A DNA stretch of 64,000 bases, from the NCBI RefSeq assembly GCF_003268595.1, contig NZ_CP029797.1, positions 2,439,501-2,503,500 of the forward strand. The letters run 5' to 3'. The notes below the pieces were generated by a model, which saw nothing but the letters and a program-made list of their open reading frames with translations, was not told where the DNA came from and made no database searches. This DNA is from Paraliobacillus zengyii (GTDB lineage Bacteria; Bacillota; Bacilli; Bacillales; Amphibacillaceae). Position numbers and translations under genes: made by a program. How positions within the stretch are numbered: the first letter of the stretch is position 1; every line of letters begins with the position of its first letter. This document shows positions 28,789-37,393 of the stretch, piece after piece.

Positions 28789-29172
28789 TTGAAAAAGGCA
28801 ACTTATATTTTACTTTTAATGTTTTTATTTCTAAGTGGTTGTGGAACTGATGAATTGTTATTAATAGGAAAAAGAACAGATACAGATATAGTTGAATATA
28901 ACCAAGAAATTAAAGAGGAAAATATCATTACTCAAGTTAATAATATATTAGAAAATAAAACGAAAAATCAGATCTCAGAAAAACCTAATGTATATCCAGA
29001 TTTTATATTACTATTGAAAAATAAAAAAGAAAATATAAGTATTTTTAACTATGCTGTTTGGCTAGATAATCGCGAGAATGCTTTATTAAGTGATGAAACC
29101 TCTGAAAATAAAAATTATTATAGGCTTTCTAAAGAAAACACAGAAGAATTAAAAGAGATACTAAATAAATGA
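28789..29172 (+). CDS. Small lipoprotein, hypothetical
   Basis: About 127 residues with a lipoprotein signal ending LFLSGCGTDE (lipidated Cys near residue 18). The mature domain is highly charged, Lys/Glu/Asn-rich, of unknown family. GGGAG is 8 bases before TTG 28789, which I prefer to the GTG at 28780 that overlaps the ribosome site. It is divergent from the secreted protein at 28048 and followed by a weak hairpin near 29216-29252. It lies within the gerE repeats. Confidence 0.7.
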   Translation: MKKATYILLLMFLFLSGCGTDELLLIGKRTDTDIVEYNQEIKEENIITQVNNILENKTKNQISEKPNVYPDFILLLKNKKENISIFNYAVWLDNRENALLSDETSENKNYYRLSKENTEELKEILNK

Positions 29173-29412
29173 TTGAGATGTGAAATTATCATCCCTTTTT
29201 GAAAGGGTAAACGTAAGATAGTCCACACCTATTATTAAGATGTGGACTAATATTATGATTTATATAGATTTATTTGGAACTCGATTTTCACCGTGAACAT
29301 AGTAAAAGTTGAGCTAACTTAGGCTTTATTAGATGTATTCATATTAGGGAGTTTCTCACACAGATATTGGGTAAATCCGTTTTTCTTGCTCCTTTGCAAT
29401 GGTTGGTATCTA

Positions 29413-30090
29413 TTATAGGAATGATTTATACTTTTCCTCTTCAGTAGCCTGGAATGTATATTTTAAATCAATTTGTCCATTCTGATACACAACACCAAAA
29501 TCAATTAATGCCTGGAAAACGTGAAATAAATCCTTGTCTGTATCGTTTAACGCTCTAATTTCTTGCTTTATATACGTTATATTAACTTCATTTTTCTCCT
29601 CACTACTTAATAAGAAGAGTTCGTCATTCATACGAGTAATCTCTTGTTCAAGTCTTTCCCTTTTTGCTTCATATTCATACTTATTTATCATTTCATCTAA
29701 ATAAAGATCTAGTAATCTATTCTTCTTTTGTTCGGTTACTGCAATCGTATGATCCAGCTTCTTCATTCTTTGATCTTTGTTATCGCTCAGTGATTTTTCA
29801 AGATTAAAGTTTACTTTTTAGCTTTCACTGATTAAATCTTTTAATATAGTAATCCTTAAATTTTCATAAGTCATTGGAACATGACATTTATATACATTGA
29901 CCAGAACGTCTATAATTACTACATTTCAGATAGCACCAATGTGTTCCATCTTCTTTCGTTTGCCTGTTTGATTAATGATCATACTACAACCGCAATGTGA
30001 ACATTTTAATAATCCTCTAAACTCATATTAAATAGTGATATCTTCTTTATTTAATACTTTTTTACTATTTGCTAGATCAAAAACTTCTAT
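29413..30090 (-). pseudogene. Large serine recombinase relic (C-terminal half)
   Basis: The open part 29413-29766 holds the coiled-coil of a large serine recombinase (RLLDLYLDEMINKYEYEAKR, ERLEQEITRMNDEL). Upstream, across several frame changes and stops, lie the recombinase zinc-ribbon halves: LKCSHCGCSMI, then DGTHWCYLKCSNYRRSGQC. Before them is KKVLNKEDI-x-I-x(4)-FRGL. The N-terminal resolvase catalytic domain is absent. The relic lies just inside the gerE repeat at 30147 and points to the enzyme that once integrated here. Confidence 0.82.
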
Positions 30091-30146
30091 TTATACAATT
30101 GCTGTATGTGTGAATACATATTTTTCTTTCACTCTACAAAAAGTGT

Positions 30147-30271
30147 GCAAAAAAACCGACTTCCCATAAGAAAGTCGGTTTTTATTAGAGCTTTAATTCA
30201 CCCATTCTTAAAAGCTCTACAACTGCTTGCGAACGCCCCTTTACACCAAGCTTTTGCATTGCATTTGAAAT
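30147..30271 (-). repeat. gerE 3'-end copy A (within intact gerE)
   Basis: The functional copy: the last 29 codons of gerE plus its terminator (stem ACCGACTT...AAGTCGGT with T-runs both sides). It is identical to copy B over 125 bases. On the 5' side identity stops within gerE at GCATTTGAAAT. Confidence 0.95.
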
Positions 30272-30409
30272 ATGGTTCCTTACTGTTTTTTGGGATATAA
30301 ACAGTTCTTGGGCTATATCTTTTGTTGTTTTGTCCTGTACTAATAGCTCAAATACTTCTTTTTCACGTTTCGTTAATAGTTGCTTCGGCTTGTAGTCACT
30401 ATCTGTCAA
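30185..30409 (-). CDS. gerE: LuxR-family late spore coat regulator GerE
   Basis: A 74-residue, helix-turn-helix-only LuxR protein, exactly the usual GerE length. It binds DNA in the mother cell after sigma-K becomes active and tunes spore coat genes. The recognition region KEVFELLVQDKTTKDIAQEL, then FISQKTVRNHISNAMQKLGV, is nearly identical to B. subtilis GerE. The start is TTG 30409 with AAGGAGG 9 bases upstream. Its 3' third exists in two further copies at 27.6-27.9 kb. In B. subtilis it adjoins ysmB; here about 15 kb separates them. Confidence 0.96.
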   Translation of the reverse strand: MTDSDYKPKQLLTKREKEVFELLVQDKTTKDIAQELFISQKTVRNHISNAMQKLGVKGRSQAVVELLRMGELKL

Positions 30410-30573
30410 GTCTTAACCCCTCCTTGCTATCTTTAGAGTCACACTGTGAAGGGTATTTATTTAGTCAAAGTATTCTATGTTAAAAAAATCCTTTCCGTGC
30501 TTGCTTCTATCCCGATTAAATAGAAATACACCTTTGTCCTATGGTAACGCAGCCATTTATCTTGTTTTCACAT

Positions 30574-30618
30574 AAAAAATAAAGCGACACTACTGACTAT
30601 TCAGTTATGTCGCTTTAC
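30574..30618 (-). terminator. Terminator after the YhgE gene
   Basis: AAAGCGACATAACTG pairs with CAGTAGTGTCGCTTT around a six-base loop, followed by ATTTTTTA on the minus strand. Confidence 0.85.
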
Positions 30619-30638
30619 TTTAACATTACATATTGCTC

Positions 30639-33305
30639 TTAATGAATCAATTCACTTTTTTTCGCTTCATTTGAAACATGATCGATTTTGTTTGCTAATG
30701 GTTTCTTCAAGAATACAGCAAACACAATGGCGCCAATCATAAAGGCTAGTAATACTAAAATATCTCGAATCACAATAGCCTGAATCATTCCACCTACTGC
30801 TTCACGTAATAAGCTAATCGCATAGGTGAATGGTAAATATGGATTAATCGCTTGAAAGAATGGTGGTGCAACTTGGATTGGGAAAGTTCCACCAGATCCA
30901 GATAGTTGAAGTACTAGGAATATAATTGCTACACCTTTACCAACATTTCCAAATACAGATACAAGCGTGTATACAATTGACATGAAAACCAAACTAATAA
31001 AGATACCAAATATAACAAACCAGATTGGTTCTGCGACATATGCACCTAAAATAAACATATCACCTAATGTTACGATCAGAGCTTGCATAATACCTATAGA
31101 AGCAAATGTTAATCCCCTGCCAAAGTATATATGCGTATGTTTATACAATTCATCTTTATTCGCAACATCGACTCGAAGTAGTGAAATTAAAAGTAATGCA
31201 CCTACCCACAAGCTTAATGTCGTATAGAATGGTGAATTTGCTGATCCATAATTAGGAATAGGAAATACCTTGTTCTCTTTTAATTCAATTGGATTTGCTA
31301 AGAAGTCACTCTCTTGTTTAATATCATTCTTTAACAGTTTAATAATATCGGCTAAATCTTGTTCTGATTCAAATTCTCGAATCTTATCAGCTGTATTTCG
31401 GACCGTGTCTTCTAAACCTGGTAAATCATCCCTAACGAGGTCAGCGATTTTCCCAACAGCTTCTTCTACCTGTGGCAGTTTGTTTTCAATGAAATCTGCT
31501 ACTTTAGTGATTTCAGCGGCTGCTTCTGGTAAATCATTATTTACAAAATCTGCTGCCTGATGGATTTTTTCCTCTATTTCTGGAAAGCTATTTTCATAAA
31601 AATCTGCAGCAGCATCTATTCCAGCCATTACGTCATCCATTTTTTCATTTATTGCTATTGCAGTTTGATGAATTTCATCACCAATTTCGGGTAACTGTTC
31701 TTGTAATTGACTTATTTCTTCTTCACCATATTGTAAAGAGTTTTCCGTGTTTTCTAATATCGTTTCAATTTCAGGCAAGTTTTCTTGTGCTTTTTGTAAA
31801 TCTTCTGACGCATTAGTAGCATCTATTTGTAATTGTTCAAGTCCACTACTAAGTAATGGATTAATTGTTTCATCAAAACGGTCAACCAGATCAGTAGAAG
31901 TTGCTACTGCCTCTTCCGATACATTAACTAATTGGTTGATTATTTCTTGGGAAATACTTTCCACATCTTGGTTCATTTCGGTTATTAAAACTTGTTCTTC
32001 TTCAAAATTAGCTCCCAATGCTTTTAGTTTCTCTATATCAGAAGTAAGTGCATCATCGTTTTGTTGTTGATTAATAGCTTCCATCACTTGTACTGATTGA
32101 TCAATACTTGTTATGCTTGCTTCTAAATCTGTGTTTAACACAGGAATTTTTTCCTCTATTTCACTTGTTGATAGTTCATCATTGTCAAGTGCCACTGCAA
32201 ATTGATGAACTTCTTCCGCTGTTTGTTGATACAAAAGTAGATTTTGTTTTAAAACAGGTGTAACTGTATCAAAAGCATCTTTATTGTCTTCTAAAAAGGT
32301 AGCTATTGCATCCGTATAAGCTGCACCAGATTCCGCAATTCTTTCGATTTCCGGCAAGGCCTCTTGTGCTCGAAATACTACTTGCTGTGCCTTTTGTATA
32401 TCTTCTAATCCATCACTTACTAACTGTTCAACTTGATTGAAGTTTTCATCCACTTCAATAATTGCATCTGCAATACGTTGAATTTCTGGCATTTCTTCTT
32501 GGATAATTAAAATTTCATCCCCGACTTTTTCAATTTCAGGTAACTTATCCTCAAGTGTGACGACTGTTTCTGCAGCTTCCATAATTGCGGGCATCTCTGC
32601 TTCTAATTGTAAGATTTTATCTGCCTGTTTATTAATTTCAGGAATTTTCTCTTCTAATTGAATTGCTTTATTACCCATCTCTTCAATATCTGGCAAGCGA
32701 TTTTCTAATGCAAAAATTTTACTTTCAATATTCCTTATTGTTGGCAATTCTTGTTCTAATTCAATTCCTATATCATTAAATATAGTTAATACTGATTCAC
32801 TGACTGTTTCTATGAAAGTATCACTTGTTTGCGCTATTATTGTTGTCGCGCCAGAAGATGCCATTTTAGGAGCGATCGCATTAATTTTTTCATTAACACT
32901 ATATTCTATCTCCGGTTTAATTTGTTCATCATCTAATAAAGTCCCGATCTTTTCTGAGAAGTCCTCGGGAATAGTTATACTTGCATAGAAATCTCCATTC
33001 CTTACTCCTTTTTCAGCTGCTTGTTTTGAAACAAATTGCCAACCAAGTCCATCATTCTCTTTTAAATTCGCAATAATTTGATCTCCAACGTTAACATCAT
33101 CATCTCGAATTATTGCGCCACTATCTTCATTGGTAACTGCTATTGCGATATCACTTGTATTGGAATAAGGGTCCCAAGATGCCTTTAAGTTAAACCAAGC
33201 ATATAGGGATGGTAATATCATTAAAGCCACAATCAAAAATAAAGCAACTGGTGTTTTGATTATATTAAACCAGTCCGTTTTAAAAATCCTGCCAATGTTA
33301 CGCAA
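30639..33305 (-). CDS. YhgE/Pip-family membrane protein with long repeat region
   Basis: An 888-residue ABC-2-like membrane protein. One helix lies near residues 13-35, followed by an extracytoplasmic region of about 640 residues and five or six C-terminal helices (about 690-870). Between about 195 and 310, and again between about 500 and 650, are repeats of roughly 22 residues of the form LExxLPEIxxxAxxI, predicted helical with a regular proline. Relatives include the phage infection protein Pip of Lactococcus and T7SS-linked YueB-like proteins. The true role here is unknown. It occupies the place of sdhCAB between yslB and gerE. Confidence 0.87.
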   Translation of the reverse strand: MRNIGRIFKTDWFNIIKTPVALFLIVALMILPSLYAWFNLKASWDPYSNTSDIAIAVTNEDSGAIIRDDDVNVGDQIIANLKENDGLGWQFVSKQAAEKGVRNGDFYASITIPEDFSEKIGTLLDDEQIKPEIEYSVNEKINAIAPKMASSGATTIIAQTSDTFIETVSESVLTIFNDIGIELEQELPTIRNIESKIFALENRLPDIEEMGNKAIQLEEKIPEINKQADKILQLEAEMPAIMEAAETVVTLEDKLPEIEKVGDEILIIQEEMPEIQRIADAIIEVDENFNQVEQLVSDGLEDIQKAQQVVFRAQEALPEIERIAESGAAYTDAIATFLEDNKDAFDTVTPVLKQNLLLYQQTAEEVHQFAVALDNDELSTSEIEEKIPVLNTDLEASITSIDQSVQVMEAINQQQNDDALTSDIEKLKALGANFEEEQVLITEMNQDVESISQEIINQLVNVSEEAVATSTDLVDRFDETINPLLSSGLEQLQIDATNASEDLQKAQENLPEIETILENTENSLQYGEEEISQLQEQLPEIGDEIHQTAIAINEKMDDVMAGIDAAADFYENSFPEIEEKIHQAADFVNNDLPEAAAEITKVADFIENKLPQVEEAVGKIADLVRDDLPGLEDTVRNTADKIREFESEQDLADIIKLLKNDIKQESDFLANPIELKENKVFPIPNYGSANSPFYTTLSLWVGALLLISLLRVDVANKDELYKHTHIYFGRGLTFASIGIMQALIVTLGDMFILGAYVAEPIWFVIFGIFISLVFMSIVYTLVSVFGNVGKGVAIIFLVLQLSGSGGTFPIQVAPPFFQAINPYLPFTYAISLLREAVGGMIQAIVIRDILVLLAFMIGAIVFAVFLKKPLANKIDHVSNEAKKSELIH

Positions 33306-33512
33306 ACGTCAACACCTCTTAGTTGTTTATCAAATTTAAATTCATTTTTTAGTCATAAAGAACATTTTAAAACTTTTTATCTTATCTGTCACGTTATATT
33401 TTAATATATTTGTTAAATACATAAGCTAAATGATGGTTGCATTCCCTTCTGTTTCAAGCGATAATAATGAATAGACTAATTTATTGTTACAGTTATGGAA
33501 GGGGACAGACTT

Positions 33513-33947
33513 GTGCATCACAATTTAAATATGACAGATCAAATAGCAGAGCAGCTTCAAACAACTGGTTCTGGATATGATTTACTGCGCTATGTATGCT
33601 TACCAGACTTACTCGGAAAAGATGCTACTACAATTTTATATGTACTCGGGAAAAATATCGCAAGACAAATAGAGTGGCAAACTTTTGATCAAGTCGCTGA
33701 TTTTTTTAATAATACTGGTTGGGGATCACTCACAGATATTAAACAAAAAAGAAGTGAACATATTTTTGAATTAACAGGACCAGCAATTAGTCAACGTATG
33801 AAATCTGATCTAGTCGTTGATTATCGACTAGAGGCAGGCTTTTTAGCAGAGGCTTTTCAACAATTAAAAGGGAAACCTTGTGAATGTAGCGAAGAAATCT
33901 ATCCTAAGAAAAATACGGTTGCTTTTCATGTCTTATATACAAAATAA
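33513..33947 (+). CDS. yslB: DUF2507 protein YslB
   Basis: A 144-residue cytosolic protein of the DUF2507/YslB family, related in fold to V4R-like domains. Visible are LPDLLGKDATTILYVLGKNIAR and the C-terminal CECSEEIYPKKNTVAF with two cysteines. The start is GTG 33513, 8 bases after AAGGGG; an in-frame ATG at 33495 contains that ribosome site and is less likely. Function unknown. It lies next to uvrC as in B. subtilis, but on the opposite strand and without sdhCAB. Confidence 0.88.
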   Translation: MHHNLNMTDQIAEQLQTTGSGYDLLRYVCLPDLLGKDATTILYVLGKNIARQIEWQTFDQVADFFNNTGWGSLTDIKQKRSEHIFELTGPAISQRMKSDLVVDYRLEAGFLAEAFQQLKGKPCECSEEIYPKKNTVAFHVLYTK

Positions 33948-33980
33948 ATCTAAATATGATTCTTTCTCATTATAACCACA

Positions 33981-34017
33981 AAAAAACTAGAGCATTTTAA
34001 TTGCTCTAGTTTTTTTA
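33981..34017. terminator. Bidirectional terminator between yslB and the 34-kb membrane gene
   Basis: ACTAGAGC pairs with GCTCTAGT around a short A/T loop, with A-run and T-run flanks serving both convergent genes. Confidence 0.85.
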
Positions 34018-34473
34018 TTTAGATAATGGCTTTAATTCATTTCCAAATACATTAGACAGTATTTTCATTAAAAGGTCAATCAATCCAAATAAAGTGCTCG
34101 GATAAATACTCACTAGTATTAGATTTATTATATCGCTTCCATCAGAAATAATCGGGAAAGAGCCCTCTAAAAAAAACAATAATGATAAAACAAAGATTCC
34201 TGATACCGCGTGCAATAAAAATCGACTTATAACTTTAATCAGAGCATTTCTTATTTTATTTGTTACCTTATCTATTCCAATTGAAATTGAGATTCCAAGA
34301 ATAAAAACTATTGGAGCAACATAGACGATCGAAATCGCAATTGTAAAAACAAATAAGTCAAATAGAAATGTAATAATACTATTACCCAGGGTAATGCCGT
34401 TATTAAATAGTACATAAATTACCCCAGCGTTTATTGTTGTTAAAAATGCAACTACTAATTTCCTTTTAAACAC
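34015..34473 (-). CDS. Hypothetical membrane protein
   Basis: About 152 residues with four hydrophobic segments (near 8-25, 35-65, 85-105 and 120-140). I do not recognise the family. GAGGAG is spaced 7 bases before GTG 34473 (MFKRKLV), which I prefer to the ATG at 34500 that has no ribosome site. It lies between yslB and uvrC, where B. subtilis has no gene. Confidence 0.65.
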   Translation of the reverse strand: MFKRKLVVAFLTTINAGVIYVLFNNGITLGNSIITFLFDLFVFTIAISIVYVAPIVFILGISISIGIDKVTNKIRNALIKVISRFLLHAVSGIFVLSLLFFLEGSFPIISDGSDIINLILVSIYPSTLFGLIDLLMKILSNVFGNELKPLSK

Positions 34474-34547
34474 AAACATTCTCCTCATTACTTTCAGCAT
34501 AAAGAATTAATAAATAAACAATAAACGAATCGAGACCAATGAAAATT

Positions 34548-36359
34548 TTATGGTTCTTTAGTGGTCTCTATTTCGCTGTCGTCTTTATCCTTCTTTAGAT
34601 GTTCCAATATTATCTGGGCGGTTGGTTCTGGAATCCCTAACCGTTTTAATTCATCTAATGAAGCTTCTTTAATGTCTGTAATCGATTTAAAGTGTGTTAG
34701 CAGTAATTTACGTCGCTTTTCTCCAACACCAGGTATGGAATCTAGCTCTGATTTGAAAGCACTTTTTCCACGCAGCTGTCGATGAAATGTTATCGCAAAA
34801 CGGTGTACCTCATCTTGAATACGTTGTATTAAATAAAATTCTTGTGATTGGCGTTCTAACTCAATAACTTCTGGTGGATTTCCATATAATAATTCGCTTG
34901 TTTTGTGCTTATCGTCTTTCGCCAATCCACACAACGGAATATCCAAGCCAAGCTCGTTTTCTAATACATCAAACGCTGCGTTCATCTGTCCTTTCCCACC
35001 ATCAATTACAATTAGATCTGGAAGGGGATAACCTTCCTTTAAAACCCGCGTGTAACGACGCCGTATAACTTCACGCATTGTTTCATAGTCATCAGGTCCT
35101 TCAACATCACGAACTTTATATTTACGATATTCCTTTTTTAATGGCCGACCATCACTAAATACAACCATCGCTGAAACAGGATCTGTACCTTGAATATTTG
35201 AATTGTCAAATGCCTCAATTCGATGTGGTATTTCAATATTTAACCGTTCACCTAAATCTTCCACAGCTTTAATTGTGCGTGCTTCATCGCGTTCAATTAA
35301 GGAGAACTTCTCTTCCAAAGCAATTTCAGCGTTTTTGCCTGCTAAATCAACCAATTCCTTTTTTCTTCCTCGATATGGAATCGTCACATCTACTTCCAAT
35401 AATTCTTTTAGGAGTTGAAATTCTATCGGTGCTGGGACAAGAATTTGTTTAGGTTTTGGATGGTTTTGATGTAAATAAAAACGGCCAATGAAACTCATAA
35501 AAGTCTCTTCTGCCTCATCAAAAAACGGGAAAATCGAAACATCTCTTTCAATTAATTTACCTTGACGAATAAAGAAAACTTGAACACACATCCATCCTTT
35601 ATCATAAGCATAATGAAAAACATCACGATTAACTTCATCATTTAAAGTCATTTTCTGTTGTTCCATTACCGCTTCAATATGCTGAATCTGGTCACGTAAT
35701 TCCATTGCCCGTTCAAAATTCAATACATCACTCGCTTGTTCCATCTTTTCTTTTAAATTTCGTTTAATGGATTGGTGTCCACCATTTAAAAAAGAAACAA
35801 TATCTTGAACGATATTTTTGTACCTATCTTCTGAAGGCGGGTCTTCTGAGCAAGCAAGACATTGATCCATATGATAATACAAACAATGTCTTCCCGGAGG
35901 ATTGTTACATTTTCGCAATGGATAAATACGATCTAATAATTTCTTAGTTTCCCTTGCTGCGATAACATTTGGATAAGGGCCGAAATACTTGCCTTTGTCT
36001 TTGTATACACGTCGAGTGATTAACAATCTAGGATGTCTTTCATTAGTGATTTTTAAATAAGGATAACTTTTATCATCCTTTAGTAATACATTGTATTTCG
36101 GATCGTATTTTTTTATTAAATTCATCTCTAGAATTAATGCTTCAATTTCTGAAGATGTAACGATATATTCAAAATCTACAATTTCTTGAACTAATCGTTG
36201 TGTTTTTTGATCATTTGCGCCAGTAAAATAGGAACGAACACGATTTCTTAATAATTTTGATTTACCTACATAAATTATCGTACTGTGTTTATCTTTCATT
36301 AAATAACAACCGGGCTGTGCCGGCAATACTGCTAATTTTTCTTTTATTTTATCAGACAT
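34548..36359 (-). CDS. uvrC: Excinuclease ABC subunit C
   Basis: Makes both incisions in nucleotide excision repair. The 603 residues hold an N-terminal GIY-YIG nuclease (QPGCYLMKD near 11, IIYVGKSK near 26), a [13 protein letters not shown] cysteine cluster, a UVR domain near 200-235, a C-terminal RNase H-like nuclease ([17 protein letters not shown], then [14 protein letters not shown]) and tandem HhH motifs ([10 protein letters not shown]). The start is ATG 36359 with GGAGTG upstream; the extension to 36374 has none. Neighbours trxA-uvrC-yslB match B. subtilis. Confidence 0.97.
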   Translation of the reverse strand: MSDKIKEKLAVLPAQPGCYLMKDKHSTIIYVGKSKLLRNRVRSYFTGANDQKTQRLVQEIVDFEYIVTSSEIEALILEMNLIKKYDPKYNVLLKDDKSYPYLKITNERHPRLLITRRVYKDKGKYFGPYPNVIAARETKKLLDRIYPLRKCNNPPGRHCLYYHMDQCLACSEDPPSEDRYKNIVQDIVSFLNGGHQSIKRNLKEKMEQASDVLNFERAMELRDQIQHIEAVMEQQKMTLNDEVNRDVFHYAYDKGWMCVQVFFIRQGKLIERDVSIFPFFDEAEETFMSFIGRFYLHQNHPKPKQILVPAPIEFQLLKELLEVDVTIPYRGRKKELVDLAGKNAEIALEEKFSLIERDEARTIKAVEDLGERLNIEIPHRIEAFDNSNIQGTDPVSAMVVFSDGRPLKKEYRKYKVRDVEGPDDYETMREVIRRRYTRVLKEGYPLPDLIVIDGGKGQMNAAFDVLENELGLDIPLCGLAKDDKHKTSELLYGNPPEVIELERQSQEFYLIQRIQDEVHRFAITFHRQLRGKSAFKSELDSIPGVGEKRRKLLLTHFKSITDIKEASLDELKRLGIPEPTAQIILEHLKKDKDDSEIETTKEP

Positions 36360-36405
36360 ATACAGACACTCCACACTCAGTTTATGCTCTATTATAACAA
36401 AGAAT

Positions 36406-36438
36406 AATCCCCTGCTACCATAAAAGTAACAAGGGATT
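36406..36438 (-). terminator. Putative terminator after trxA
   Basis: AATCCC-TG-TAC pairs with GTA-CA-GGGATT with two mismatches. The T-run after it is short, so partial readthrough into uvrC is possible. Confidence 0.5.
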
Positions 36439-36463
36439 AAAATTTCTAGATGCTATTCATTGT

Positions 36464-36778
36464 TTATGCGTGTTGGTTAATTAACTCAACTAATGCTTCT
36501 TTTGGTTGGAAACCAACAACTTGCTCTACGATTTCTCCATCTTTGAAAAGAAGAAGCGTTGGAATACTCATGACGCCGTATTTTCCAGCTGTTTCTTGGT
36601 TTTCATCTACGTCTAATTTTACGATTTTAACTTTATCGCTCATTTCGCCATCGATTTCCTCTAATACTGGTGCGATCATTTTACAAGGTCCACACCAAGT
36701 TGCCCAAAAGTCCGCTAATACTACGCCTGAACCTGTTTCTTCTGCAAATGTTTTATCGTCAGCTTTTACAATTGCCAT
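36464..36778 (-). CDS. trxA: Thioredoxin
   Basis: General disulfide reductase. 104 residues with the active site [10 protein letters not shown] near 26-35, a buried Asp, and the cis-Pro in [14 protein letters not shown] 36778 is preceded by AGAGGAGG. In B. subtilis etfA lies directly upstream; here a DUF350 gene does. Confidence 0.98.
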   Translation of the reverse strand: MAIVKADDKTFAEETGSGVVLADFWATWCGPCKMIAPVLEEIDGEMSDKVKIVKLDVDENQETAGKYGVMSIPTLLLFKDGEIVEQVVGFQPKEALVELINQHA

Positions 36779-36911
36779 TTATATAGCCTCCTCTTAATTT
36801 ACTAAACATTATTTAATTCTTCATTGAGTATATCATTCTCATTTGCGCTCTGGCTACTAGTTTGCTCATAGCCTACTTTGCCCATTAAAAATAACCTCAT
36901 ACAGCAATCTT

Positions 36912-37319
36912 TTAACCAATGCTAGCTCCAATGATAAACGACAATCCAATTGAAATGACCATTGAGATAAATCCAACAGCTCGATTGTCATTTGCAATTT
37001 CCGTATCAATTTTATACGTTGGTGTGATAAATTCAAAAATGAAGTAGCCAATCAGTAATAATAAAAAGCCGAATGCACCCCATCCAACACTTTCAAGTAT
37101 CGAATCATTATGTTCAATGGAAAATCGGAATACATTAGAAATACCAAAGATTTTTCCACCAGTAGCCATTGCCACAGCAAGGTTACCTTTTTTTATCTCA
37201 TCCCAGTTTTTATAAGAAGTTACTAACTCAAAAACCACGAGAAATAAAATAATACATAATATTACAACACTATACCGTGCAGCAGTCTCAACATAGATAT
37301 TTTCCCAAAAAGAAGCCAT
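36912..37319 (-). CDS. yshE: DUF350 membrane protein YshE
   Basis: About 135 residues with four transmembrane helices in two DUF350-like halves (near 16-36, 44-62, 76-96 and 110-132). VAMATGGKIFGISNVFRF and NDNRAVGFISMVISIGLS are the matching half-repeats. Function unknown. ATG 37319 (MASFWEN) is spaced 8 bases from GGGG; the in-frame GTG at 37328 overlaps the ribosome site. It precedes trxA and follows mutS2 as part of the conserved yshE-mutS2 pair. Confidence 0.85.
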   Translation of the reverse strand: MASFWENIYVETAARYSVVILCIILFLVVFELVTSYKNWDEIKKGNLAVAMATGGKIFGISNVFRFSIEHNDSILESVGWGAFGFLLLLIGYFIFEFITPTYKIDTEIANDNRAVGFISMVISIGLSFIIGASIG

Positions 37320-37393
37320 TTTATACACCCCAACCTATTGTTATATAGCATTTTATCATAGAAATAGGTGTTTTGGTAGTATAATCAAACTAC

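Noticed and set aside
29216..29252. Hairpin after the 28789-29172 lipoprotein gene as a firm terminator
   Set aside because: The stem AGTCCACA/TGTGGACT is good but no T-run follows, so termination is doubtful.
30639..33305. YhgE repeats considered as DNA tandem repeats or CRISPR
   Set aside because: The periodicity is at protein level with varied codons; no DNA repeats with spacers are present. No CRISPR array was seen anywhere in the window.
33306..33512. Gap between the YhgE and yslB genes
   Set aside because: A/T-rich promoter region for two divergent genes; no remnant of sdhCAB could be read.
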